A stretch of 64,000 nt of DNA from contig NZ_JAMJWD020000006.1 of the NCBI RefSeq assembly GCF_023554255.2, positions 124,001-188,000 of the forward strand. Reading direction: 5' to 3'. Positions 27,680 through 35,548 of this stretch are shown one piece after another; within the stretch, counting starts at the first letter, position 1; each line of letters opens with the position of its first letter. The stretch comes from Phyllobacterium sp. 21LDTY02-6. GTDB lineage: Bacteria; Pseudomonadota; Alphaproteobacteria; Rhizobiales; Rhizobiaceae. The translations under genes were made by a program, and so were the position numbers. Under the pieces are notes generated by a model. That model was not told where the DNA came from. It did no database searches and saw only the letters and a program-made list of their open reading frames with translations.

Positions 27680-28696
27680 TCATGGAATATTGTCCCTGAG
27701 AAAAATATCGATGCGGATATGTTCCTGGCCGGTCACTATGGGACGCCCTTCGCGCAGCGCCGTCAATATGCGCGCCGTGCTGCGCGCCATATGGCCGGCA
27801 TCCTGGTTGATGAGCGCGTCTACCGTTCCCTTCACCAGATGGCGCCGCGTCGACGCCGTGAGTTCGTGCGCGACGAATACCACCTTCGATGCGCGATTGG
27901 CGGTTTCGAGCGCCGACATGACGCCGAGCTGGCCGCCGCCGGCATTATAAATGGCAACGAGATCCGGATGATCATTGAGGAGCGAACGGGCGACGGCCTC
28001 GACGCGGGCATTCTCGTCCCGGGCCTCGCGGACCGGCAGGACTTCGAGATTGGGGTATTCTCGCGAGATGACCTGCTCGAAGCCGAACTGCCGCTCCACA
28101 TGGTCGCGCAGCGCCAGCGAGCCGGCGATCATTCCGACCTTGCCCTGGCGCGCGCCGACGAAACGGCCGATCAACGAGGCGGCAGTGCGCCCCGCCGCGA
28201 AATTGTCGATGCCGACGAAGTGGGCCCGGCGCGAGTTCGGCACGTCGGAAACCAGCGTCAGCACTACTGTTCCCGCATCGGCCAAAGCGTTGATCGCCTC
28301 CGTTACCGCCGGATGATCCAGCGCCACCACTGCGACGCCATCGATGCCGGACGGCAGTTTCTCGAGCGCTGCCGCCAGCGCTTCGCCATCGAACGTATCG
28401 ACATATTGGATCGTGAGGCGCACACGGTCCTGGAGCTGCCGCTCGCGCGCCGCCTGAAACTCCGCCGCCAGTGCGTTCATGAATTCATTTTCGCCAGTCG
28501 GCAGCACGATACGGAAATCATAATCGCGTGTACGCGCCAGGCGGGAAGCATGGGGATCAGGAAGAAAACCGAGTTGCTTGATAGCCGCATTGACGCGCTG
28601 GATGGTGCGTGCATGCACGCCAACCCTCCCATTCACCACGCGATCGACCGTTGCCAAGCTTACCCCGGCTTCTCGGGCGACGTCTTCAAGCGTCAT
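27680..28696 (-). CDS. LacI family transcriptional regulator of the sugar operon
   Basis: A 338-residue repressor. The N-terminal helix-turn-helix is LEDVAREAGVSLATVDRVVN; the usual SR before the hinge reads DR here. The rest is a periplasmic-binding-protein-like effector domain (VAVVALDHPAVTEAINALAD, AGRTAASLIGRF, VAIYNAGGGQLGVMSALE). ATG 28696 is preferred to the upstream open frame because it opens with the canonical MTLEDVAREAG; GTG 28705 is an alternative. As the first gene of the operon it is probably autoregulated and senses the imported sugar or a derivative. Confidence 0.91.
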   Translation of the reverse strand: MTLEDVAREAGVSLATVDRVVNGRVGVHARTIQRVNAAIKQLGFLPDPHASRLARTRDYDFRIVLPTGENEFMNALAAEFQAARERQLQDRVRLTIQYVDTFDGEALAAALEKLPSGIDGVAVVALDHPAVTEAINALADAGTVVLTLVSDVPNSRRAHFVGIDNFAAGRTAASLIGRFVGARQGKVGMIAGSLALRDHVERQFGFEQVISREYPNLEVLPVREARDENARVEAVARSLLNDHPDLVAIYNAGGGQLGVMSALETANRASKVVFVAHELTASTRRHLVKGTVDALINQDAGHMARSTARILTALREGRPIVTGQEHIRIDIFLRDNIP

Positions 28697-28828
28697 CTTA
28701 ACCACGAGAAATCTCCTCCGGGGAAACTCGTAATCGAAAGGAATGAGGTATGCAACTCTTTTTGATCGGTTCTGATGGGAAATGAGGCGAGGCTTGCGGC
28801 AGGCCGGCGTCCTTGCGATCGACGGCAA

Positions 28829-30100
28829 TTACCGGGTGAACCGCTTCACAATGCGGGCAAGCGAGGCCTTGTCGGCCTGCTGCTTGCCAAACACCATGGA
28901 CTCCAGATTTTCAATTGCAGACCGCGGGTGTCCATCAACCTGCCGCTGCAATTGCCAGACCAGGGCGGCATCGCCATCATTTGCCGCGCGCTTCATGCGA
29001 AGGCCGGTCCTATAAGCTCGCCAGCGCAGCGCAATTCTCGCGATTTGCGCCCGGAACTGCCTGGAACAGAAGAACAAAGTCACGATCAATGCGCCAAGAT
29101 AGGCGATCGCAATCAAGGCACGATCGATTGCAAGCATTCCTCGCGCACCAGTACGCTCGACGATGCCAAGCGACCGCTCCATGTCTGCCAGTGTCGGACC
29201 GGTATCCTTCAGCGCAACGGTACGTCCGGGAATGATTATCCGCTCCATGGCATTCCGGTCCGTATTGTACCAGGGGATTTCAATTGCCGGCAGGGCTGCA
29301 GGGTCGCCGGAAACCGGGCGGATGGTCCATGAATAGGTCACTGATGAAATCGGACCTTCTCTGCCCTCGACAATTTTGTAGGGGCCTGGTTTCTTGAGTC
29401 TCGGCAGCTGGTTCAGCGGTTTTCCCAGGCCGATCTCGGTCTTTCGCACCGGTGCCGCCGGAACAACGATCAATCCCGACGCCCTGATTTCCGGACGCGG
29501 CGGCAGCTGGTCGTCGGTCACACCCACCCCGGTTAGGGTGATAGACCTTTTCACCGATTGGCCGATGTCGATGCCATCCGGATCGCGGCTCCACTCCTCC
29601 TTTGCGGTGATGCTGCGGGCGGCAAGCCACCAGGAACTCGCATCCGTCAATTCCGGTGCGACCTGAATGGTCACGGGTTCGGTTTGAATGACCGTCGATA
29701 CCCGGGCGCCGTCCCGGTCGATATAAGTCAGGTTCTGGACGAATGGCGGTATCACCAGATTGCCGCTTTGCTGGGCAAACACGGCGATGACCTGCTCGAA
29801 GCCGCGCACTTGAGGACTGTTTTCGACAGTGTCGGACCACTCATCCGTGCCAATGAGCATCCAGCGAAAACCGGGAAGCGCAGGTTGCTGCGTTTTGACG
29901 AGCGCGACAGGCCTCGTATAGGTGCCTCGCAGCCGCAGCAGGATCATCTCCTGCACGAAGGGCAGTCGGTCCGTCTGATCGACATCCACCCAGATACGCG
30001 CGACGGGCTGGGGTTGATCCTGAGCCCGTGCCATTGTTCCGGCCACGGCAAGCGTGAGAGCCAACAGGATCATGCGCGCCGTTGCAGCCCAGCTTACCAT
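28829..30100 (-). CDS. batD: BatD-like protein
   Basis: A 423-residue periplasm-facing membrane protein. A signal peptide (MILLALTLAVAGTMARA) is followed by immunoglobulin-like BatD segments (ARIWVDVDQTDRLPFVQEMI, VIPPFVQNLTYIDRDGAR, EEWSRDPDGIDIGQSVKRSI), then a C-terminal membrane helix (DRALIAIAYLGALIVTLFF) and a basic cytoplasmic tail. BatD belongs to the MoxR-linked Bat systems implicated in envelope stress and aerotolerance. It is the last gene of the seven-gene operon; its start overlaps the TPR gene by seven bases. Confidence 0.86.
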   Translation of the reverse strand: MVSWAATARMILLALTLAVAGTMARAQDQPQPVARIWVDVDQTDRLPFVQEMILLRLRGTYTRPVALVKTQQPALPGFRWMLIGTDEWSDTVENSPQVRGFEQVIAVFAQQSGNLVIPPFVQNLTYIDRDGARVSTVIQTEPVTIQVAPELTDASSWWLAARSITAKEEWSRDPDGIDIGQSVKRSITLTGVGVTDDQLPPRPEIRASGLIVVPAAPVRKTEIGLGKPLNQLPRLKKPGPYKIVEGREGPISSVTYSWTIRPVSGDPAALPAIEIPWYNTDRNAMERIIIPGRTVALKDTGPTLADMERSLGIVERTGARGMLAIDRALIAIAYLGALIVTLFFCSRQFRAQIARIALRWRAYRTGLRMKRAANDGDAALVWQLQRQVDGHPRSAIENLESMVFGKQQADKASLARIVKRFTR

Positions 30101-30936
30101 AGCGAATCCTTCGACTGAACGGCAATTCCCTGCTCCTGGCGCTGCTTGTGCTCGGCTGCAATTCGCAACCGCAGGAACCTGACCGGATCGTCCGGGATTT
30201 GCGCCAGCCATTGCAGCGTGGCCTGTTCCGTTTCCAGCCTCGCCTCCGAAGCGTCCTGTGCGGGCACGGTATCGTCGACGCTGGCCCGGGTAGTCTGACC
30301 GCCATTTTTGCCGGCACTGCCGCCGCTATCCGTCGCCGCGCCCTTGGACGACCCCATCCCGGCCTGCAGTTCACTGTCGCGCGCCTCGCCGCGGCGATCG
30401 ACCTTGCTGCTGCCTGCCATCTGCGCATTGCCTGCGGCTTCGCGCTGTCCGGCCATTCCGTCGCCGGATGTCGACTTCGTTCCCGCATCATCGTCGGAAG
30501 CATCGTTCTCGCCGCCTTGTTTTTCCTTGGCCGCCGTCGAACTCGCAAGACCGGCTACAGTGTCCTCGGCTTCCTTTCGGCCCTGCATCAGGGATTGGAC
30601 GAGCTGGCGATTGGCATAGGCCGCATTGTCGCCCGGGTCGCGTTTGAGAGCGATGTCGTAGGCCCTTACGGCCAAGGGAAGATTGCCGCCGCGCGCGAGG
30701 GCGTTACCGAGATTATAGGCGGCTTCGGCACTCCGGGTGGCTTGCAGGGCTGCGATCGCGGATTTGTACTCGCCGGCCCGATAATAGGCGACACCACGCC
30801 AGGCTGGATCGGACAGCATGTGTGCCGCAAGATCCAGATAGCCCGCCCAGAGCATCAGGCGGCCGGCCCGATCATTGGAGATGAGCAAAAGGATCGCCAC
30901 TATCAACAGGAGGAGCGCGAGCAATGATTTTTTCAT
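30094..30936 (-). CDS. TPR membrane protein of the Bat operon (BatC/BatE-like)
   Basis: A 280-residue protein with an N-terminal membrane anchor (LLALLLLIVAILLLIS). Next come one or two TPR motifs (WRGVAYYRAGEYKSAIAALQ, AAYNLGNALARGGNLPLAVR, YDIALKRDPGDNAAYANRQL) at about residues 45-115. A long low-complexity stretch rich in Gly, Ser, Ala, Glu and Lys (about 125-235) and a final charged segment follow. TPR proteins of this type accompany BatA/BatB VWA proteins. Starts and stops overlap both neighbours (ATGA with the VWA gene). The disordered middle probably acts as a flexible linker. Confidence 0.85.
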   Translation of the reverse strand: MKKSLLALLLLIVAILLLISNDRAGRLMLWAGYLDLAAHMLSDPAWRGVAYYRAGEYKSAIAALQATRSAEAAYNLGNALARGGNLPLAVRAYDIALKRDPGDNAAYANRQLVQSLMQGRKEAEDTVAGLASSTAAKEKQGGENDASDDDAGTKSTSGDGMAGQREAAGNAQMAGSSKVDRRGEARDSELQAGMGSSKGAATDSGGSAGKNGGQTTRASVDDTVPAQDASEARLETEQATLQWLAQIPDDPVRFLRLRIAAEHKQRQEQGIAVQSKDSLW

Positions 30937-31862
30937 ATCCGCCTCCCGAACAGGCCGAGGAAGGGTATGGCGGCGAGGATCAGCATGTAACGGCCAAGGT
31001 CCAGCCACGCCAGTGCGGTATAGCCGTTTTTCTCGAGCTTCTGCCCAAGAGGTAGATCCAGCGCCGAGAGCAGCGGCGATAGATCGGCCGTATCCGCCAG
31101 AATGCCCCCGCCTTCGGCTGCCAGCCGCACAGCTCCGGCCCTGTCTGGCGCCGGCATATTGGCATCGCCCTGCGCCGAAGCGACAAAGAGGACGTTCGCC
31201 CTGCGCCCTGCCTTGCGCAGCGCCCTCGCCGCCTCGATCGCAGCAGGGTCGACGCCGCCGCCGTCCGTAACCAGAACGAGGTCGCCACCGATCATGTCGG
31301 CGTCGGAAAACATGGTCTGCGCCAGCGTCATGGCCCGCGCCGGGGCGCTGCCCTGCTCCGCAACGACGTTGGAAAGGTCTCCGCCCAATAGTGGATACAG
31401 CATTTGCCGGTCAGCGCTGAAAGGGCTGCCGAGATAGGCGTCTCCCGCGAAGAGAATGAGACCGACCTGCTGGCTCGCAGCGCTGTTGTCTATCAGATGC
31501 GTGGCTGCGATCTGCCCGTCGGTCACCGCTCCGCTATCGATCATGGATTTCGATGTATCGAGGGCGACGATCACGCCGTCGAGGTTGCGAAAGCTGCTAC
31601 TGGCCGGGTTGCGGATCGCCGGACCCGCCAGCGCCGTGGCGATGATGCCGGCCACTATCAACCAGATCGACAATCGCGGACCACCTTTGCCGCGTCCCTT
31701 GAAGGCGCCGCGCTTTTCCAACGCTCGCAGCAGCGATGGATCGGTTGCGCGCACCCAGTCCCCGCCATGGCCGCGGTCACGCAGGATGAAGCCCAGCGCC
31801 ACCAGCAGGGGCGGAACGATCAGCCACCATGGACGGAGAAAAACAAATTCGGACAGGTTCAT
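30933..31862 (-). CDS. batB: BatB-like VWA-domain membrane protein
   Basis: A 309-residue membrane-anchored von Willebrand A protein. Two N-terminal hydrophobic segments (WLIVPPLLVALGFIL, IWLIVAGIIATALAGPAI) flank a short basic loop. The metal-ion-dependent adhesion motif DTSKS starts at residue 102, with the later LVLVTDGGGVD. A C-terminal helix is formed by YMLILAAIPFLGLFG. The MIDAS residues look intact, so divalent metal-dependent protein binding is likely. It overlaps both neighbours by four bases. Confidence 0.88.
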   Translation of the reverse strand: MNLSEFVFLRPWWLIVPPLLVALGFILRDRGHGGDWVRATDPSLLRALEKRGAFKGRGKGGPRLSIWLIVAGIIATALAGPAIRNPASSSFRNLDGVIVALDTSKSMIDSGAVTDGQIAATHLIDNSAASQQVGLILFAGDAYLGSPFSADRQMLYPLLGGDLSNVVAEQGSAPARAMTLAQTMFSDADMIGGDLVLVTDGGGVDPAAIEAARALRKAGRRANVLFVASAQGDANMPAPDRAGAVRLAAEGGGILADTADLSPLLSALDLPLGQKLEKNGYTALAWLDLGRYMLILAAIPFLGLFGRRI

Positions 31863-32836
31863 ATGGCTCTCCGCTCTGCGAACAAGCCCACCAGGCACAG
31901 AAGCAAGGCAAGGCCGGCCGGATAGGGCCACAGGTTGTGCTGTACGAGGACCGATGGAGAGGCTACGCTGCTCGTCTCCAGCTTGTCCAGGGATGTTGCA
32001 AGCTTGCGAAGATCATCATTGGTCTCGATCATAAAGCTTTCACCACCGCTTGCCTTGGCGATATCGGCAAGCGTGATCGCATCTCTCTTGGGCGCAATCG
32101 TCGCTGAACTGACGTTTTCGTCGAGATCCGTGCCCAGCATGATCGTATGCACCTTGATCCCCAGAGTCTTGGCGAGCCGGGCCGCCGACTCGGCACTGGT
32201 CGCCCCCGCCGTATTCGCACCGTCGGACAGGAGGATCACCACGCGGGAGCGGGCCTGCGACCGCCGGAGAATTTTCAAGGACAGGCCCAATCCGTCACCG
32301 ATGGCGGTGGAGCGTCCGACCATCCCGATCTCGACATTTCTCAGAGCCGTTTCGACGGCGGAAAGATCGAATGTCGGTGCCGCGGCAAGAAACGGCTCGT
32401 CAGCGAACATCACAAGTCCCACCCTGTCACCGGAGCGGCCGCGCAGAAACTTCGCGCCGATTTCCTTGACCACTTCGATGCGCCGGGTGGAGGTACCGTC
32501 GAGCGAGAAATCCTTGCGTTCCATGCTGCCGGAGAGATCGAGCGCCAGGATGATGTCGCGGCCCGAAACCGGCAATGCGGCGACGGGTTGTATGAGCTGC
32601 GGTCCCGCGAGGGCCAGCACGCCCAGCAACCAGACCGTCCAAAGGATCGCCGCAAGGCTGCGCTCGTCGCCCAGGATGCCGATCTGCACACCGTCGATGT
32701 TGTCGAAAACCACAGACGAAGGGACCGTCAAAGTTCTCGCCTGATGCCGCCGCGCTTTCAACAGCCGCGCCGCAAGCAGCGGTAACGGTATCGCCAGAAG
32801 CGCCCAGGGCGATGCAAAGGAGAAGCCCTCGATCAT
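31859..32836 (-). CDS. batA: BatA-like VWA-domain membrane protein
   Basis: A 325-residue von Willebrand A protein with N-terminal (ASPWALLAIPLPLLAARLL, AAILWTVWLLGVLALAGPQL) and C-terminal (YPAGLALLLCLVGLFAE) membrane segments. The MIDAS motif DLSGS starts at residue 100, followed by the threonine region MVGRSTAIGDGLGLSLKIL and VVILLSDGANTAG, all intact. It pairs with BatB in a presumed membrane complex controlled by the MoxR ATPase. Four-base overlaps on both sides show tight coupling. Confidence 0.9.
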   Translation of the reverse strand: MIEGFSFASPWALLAIPLPLLAARLLKARRHQARTLTVPSSVVFDNIDGVQIGILGDERSLAAILWTVWLLGVLALAGPQLIQPVAALPVSGRDIILALDLSGSMERKDFSLDGTSTRRIEVVKEIGAKFLRGRSGDRVGLVMFADEPFLAAAPTFDLSAVETALRNVEIGMVGRSTAIGDGLGLSLKILRRSQARSRVVILLSDGANTAGATSAESAARLAKTLGIKVHTIMLGTDLDENVSSATIAPKRDAITLADIAKASGGESFMIETNDDLRKLATSLDKLETSSVASPSVLVQHNLWPYPAGLALLLCLVGLFAERRAI

Positions 32837-33297
32837 GACCTTCTGCCTTGCAACAGTTCGCGGAGCGTGGCTCCTAGTTCGGCGCTCCCGAACGGTGGTT
32901 GCCTCGAATAGAGGCCATCGAGCAAGACACGACCGTTGCCCTTGCGGAAGAATTCTGTCCTGAAGAGATTATCGAGTTCCTCCAGCCAGTCTTCTCCCTG
33001 TTTGCGTGCCGCACCATCGCCCGCAACGATTTTCACATAGCCGCGCATCAACGAGGCCTGCGCTGCCAGACGCTCGTCGTCGCCAAGACTTTCCACTTCA
33101 TCGATCGCGGCGATGAAACGCTGTTCAAGAGAAGCAGCTTTTCTTCTGTTGCGGTAAGCGAGTGCCATCTGGATGATTATCGCCGTTATCGCACCGGCAA
33201 GCAGCGCGACGGCCATCTGCTCCCAAAGCAAGGACGCCGGGACTGCAGGCAGGCGAATGGCTTGCAAGGCATTGAGCGGATCAGCTGTATCGGCCAT
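32833..33297 (-). CDS. DUF4381 membrane protein of the MoxR/Bat operon
   Basis: A 154-residue protein with one membrane helix near residues 25-47 (WEQMAVALLAGAITAIIIQM) and a cytoplasmic helical tail (RFIAAIDEVESLGDDERLAA, LDNLFRTEFFRKGNGRVLLD). This layout and the place between DUF58 and BatA fit DUF4381. The function is unknown; it may bridge the DUF58 and VWA proteins. It overlaps the DUF58 gene by 17 bases and batA by four. Confidence 0.82.
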   Translation of the reverse strand: MADTADPLNALQAIRLPAVPASLLWEQMAVALLAGAITAIIIQMALAYRNRRKAASLEQRFIAAIDEVESLGDDERLAAQASLMRGYVKIVAGDGAARKQGEDWLEELDNLFRTEFFRKGNGRVLLDGLYSRQPPFGSAELGATLRELLQGRRS

Positions 33298-34183
33298 GAA
33301 GTTCGCCCAAAGAGTTGATCTGTGCTTCCGGTTCGGTTTCGCTGTGGAATTCTACGATGCGAGCACCCAGGCTTTCGATCCGACGCAGCATTTCCTCGCG
33401 TTTTTTGCGGACCGGACTCGTGTTCGAAACAATTCGCACGCCCCTGACCGCATCGCGGGTCTCGAATGGAAACACCCCGGCTGGCGCATTCCGTTCGAAA
33501 GCATCGCTGATGCAGGCAATCTTCAGGTCGCAGCGATGCAGAACCAACTGCACGGCGTCTTCGAACTGATCACCCCTGTCATCGAGATTGCTCGCGAGCA
33601 CGATCGTTCCGCCCCTGGGCAATGCCTTGGCTGCAATGCGCAATGACGCGTCCAGGGGGATGACAGGCCTTGCCGATGGCAGATCGAGCGATTGGCCGTG
33701 CGCCTTCAGCATGCCGGAAATCACCGAGAGCATGCCCCGGTCCGATGGAGCAGCCCTTACCAACAGCGGTTCGATCCCGCCGATGGCAAGCAAACCGACC
33801 CGCCCGCCGAATTCCGTGGCGCGCCAGCCTGAAAGCGCCAGGATCTCGGCAGCAGCGACCGACATGAACACCCGCCTCGTCCCGAACTGCATCGCAGGCC
33901 TGAAATCGGCAAGCAGCAACGTCGTGTGTTCCCTTTCTTCCCGAAAGGTCTTTACGTGCGGCACACCGGTGCGAGCCGTGGAGTTGCGGTCGATGGTGCG
34001 AATGTCGTCGCCATAGGTCCACAGCCTGATATCGTCAATCTCGCTGCCGCGGCCCCGTCGCTTGGTTGCAATGGGACCGGGCATGGACTGGGTTCTGATA
34101 TTCCGGTTCTGCCTGGCGTTTGCCGCAGCGTGCTTCAGCAGGATCAGCGCCGTTGTATCAATGAAGGTGCCCTTGTCGCTCAT
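33281..34183 (-). CDS. DUF58 domain protein of the MoxR/Bat operon
   Basis: A 300-residue protein with the DUF58 core (RRGRGSEIDDIRLWTYGDDI then IDRNSTARTG, and the VWA-like LLLADFRPAMQFGTR). DUF58 proteins are constant partners of MoxR ATPases and have a degenerate VWA fold. ATG 34183 (MSDKGTF) lies 14 bases after the moxR stop; an open frame continues to 34231, inside moxR. Its product has no obvious membrane helix and is probably cytoplasmic. Confidence 0.85.
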   Translation of the reverse strand: MSDKGTFIDTTALILLKHAAANARQNRNIRTQSMPGPIATKRRGRGSEIDDIRLWTYGDDIRTIDRNSTARTGVPHVKTFREEREHTTLLLADFRPAMQFGTRRVFMSVAAAEILALSGWRATEFGGRVGLLAIGGIEPLLVRAAPSDRGMLSVISGMLKAHGQSLDLPSARPVIPLDASLRIAAKALPRGGTIVLASNLDDRGDQFEDAVQLVLHRCDLKIACISDAFERNAPAGVFPFETRDAVRGVRIVSNTSPVRKKREEMLRRIESLGARIVEFHSETEPEAQINSLGELHGRYS

Positions 34184-34196
34184 TTGGGATACCGAC

Positions 34197-35192
34197 CTAC
34201 AGGGGCACGATACGATCGAGGATCGTCGCAATCACGCCGCGAGGCGTATCGCCTTCCGCTATCGCTTTCCAGGTCAGGCCGAGGCGGTGGGCGAGGACAT
34301 CTCCGGCGAGAGCCTGAACATCCTCCGGCGTGCCGTAGTCGCGGCCACCGAGAAATGCGCGCGCCTTCACCGTTGCCGCCAGCGAAAGGGAACCGCGTGG
34401 AGACACTGAATATTCGATCTTGGCTCTCGTATCCGCGCCTCCCGTTTCATCCCGGGTCGCCATTACCAGCCGGACGATGTAGTCCTTCAAGGCTGGCGAC
34501 AGATGAACCGCGTTGACCTGCAGCCTCGCCCGCTGAATTTCGCCGATACTGATCTTGTCGCCGACAACAGGAACGCTACCGCCTCGCTCCTGTTCGACCA
34601 GATCGAGAATCTCACGCTCGGCCGCAGCATCTGGAAAATCGACGGTGACGTGAAAAAGAAACCGGTCGAGCTGGGCTTCGGGCAGCGGAAACGTGCCTTC
34701 ATGTTCAATCGGATTCTGCGTGGCGACGACCATGAAGGGATCGGGCAAGGGATAGGTTTTTCCCGCTGCCGTGACCTGCTGCTCTGCCATGGCCTCCAGA
34801 AGTGCCGATTGTACCTTGGGCGGGGCGCGATTGATCTCGTCCACCAGGATCAGCGAATGGAATACCGGACCTGCAACGAATTCGAAGGTGCTTCGATCGG
34901 GCCGCCATATCGGCGTGCCGGTCAGATCCGCTGGCATCAGATCCGGCGTGCACTGTATTCTCGCAAAGGTCGTGTCAACATGATTTGAAAGCTGCTTGAC
35001 GGCCCTGGTCTTGGCGAGCCCCGGCGCACCTTCGATCAGCACATGGCCGCCGACGAGCAGTGCCATAAGCAGCCTGTCGACGAGGGCAAGCCGCCCTATC
35101 AAACCGGCTTCGAGATTTTGGGCAAGCCGATTGAACCTCAGCCCGATATCCGTCTCGTCCCCGGTGGAGAAATCCTGATTCACGCCTTCCAT
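34197..35192 (-). CDS. moxR: MoxR family AAA+ ATPase
   Basis: A 331-residue AAA+ chaperone-like ATPase, first gene of the Bat operon. Walker A is IEGAPGLAKTRAVKQL, Walker B is LILVDEINRAPPKVQSALLE, sensor 1 is VVATQNPIEHEGTFPLPEAQ, and the arginine-finger region LDRFLFHVTVDFP follows. MoxR proteins remodel or activate VWA-domain partners, here BatA and BatB. The promoter must lie in 35193-35455. The start ATG 35192 opens MEGVNQDFSTGDE, a length usual for the family. Confidence 0.93.
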   Translation of the reverse strand: MEGVNQDFSTGDETDIGLRFNRLAQNLEAGLIGRLALVDRLLMALLVGGHVLIEGAPGLAKTRAVKQLSNHVDTTFARIQCTPDLMPADLTGTPIWRPDRSTFEFVAGPVFHSLILVDEINRAPPKVQSALLEAMAEQQVTAAGKTYPLPDPFMVVATQNPIEHEGTFPLPEAQLDRFLFHVTVDFPDAAAEREILDLVEQERGGSVPVVGDKISIGEIQRARLQVNAVHLSPALKDYIVRLVMATRDETGGADTRAKIEYSVSPRGSLSLAATVKARAFLGGRDYGTPEDVQALAGDVLAHRLGLTWKAIAEGDTPRGVIATILDRIVPL

Positions 35193-35455
35193 AAAACTTT
35201 CCCAGTCTTATGGTGCCCGAAGCAGACGATAGCCAAATCCTGGAAATGTTCAAGGAGAGATCCGAGACAAGAGGTGTATGGATGAACTGGTCTAAAACAA
35301 TGCCAAAAACGCCTGTGCGTCAAACATGGTTCATTTCCGGTTCACATTGGAACCGTAGACTTCAGTGACAAAAAACAAGCAGCAGGAACAAGCGTGCGCC
35401 AAAATTGCCTGATTTCCATCTGATGGACGGGACGGGGGGCGACAGGACACAGGTC
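35193..35455. promoter_or_regulatory. Divergent promoter region between moxR and the glycosyltransferase genes
   Basis: This stretch and the following mini-frame make a 352-base gap between divergent operons. The one clear structure is CGGTTC-ACATTG-GAACCG (35338-35355), a perfect six-base inverted repeat with a six-base spacer, suited to be an operator; GGTTCATTTC just before it repeats half of it. No convincing -35/-10 boxes were identified and there is no other gene. Confidence 0.4.
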
Positions 35456-35548
35456 ATGAAAGATTTTCGGCTGGAAGAGCGGTGCTTTGTACTGGGAGCC
35501 AGCGGCTCGCATGATCCATCCTTGCAAGACCGGGAGGCCCGGCATTGA
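35456..35548 (+). CDS. Possible 30-residue leader peptide upstream of the glycosyltransferase
   Basis: ATG 35456 opens a 30-codon frame (MKDFRLEERCFVLGASGSHD and ten more residues) whose TGA overlaps the TTG start of the glycosyltransferase as TTGA. Such overlap would couple translation. The ribosome binding site (AGGACACAGG) is poor and no family is recognised. It may be a chance frame. Confidence 0.25.
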   Translation: MKDFRLEERCFVLGASGSHDPSLQDREARH

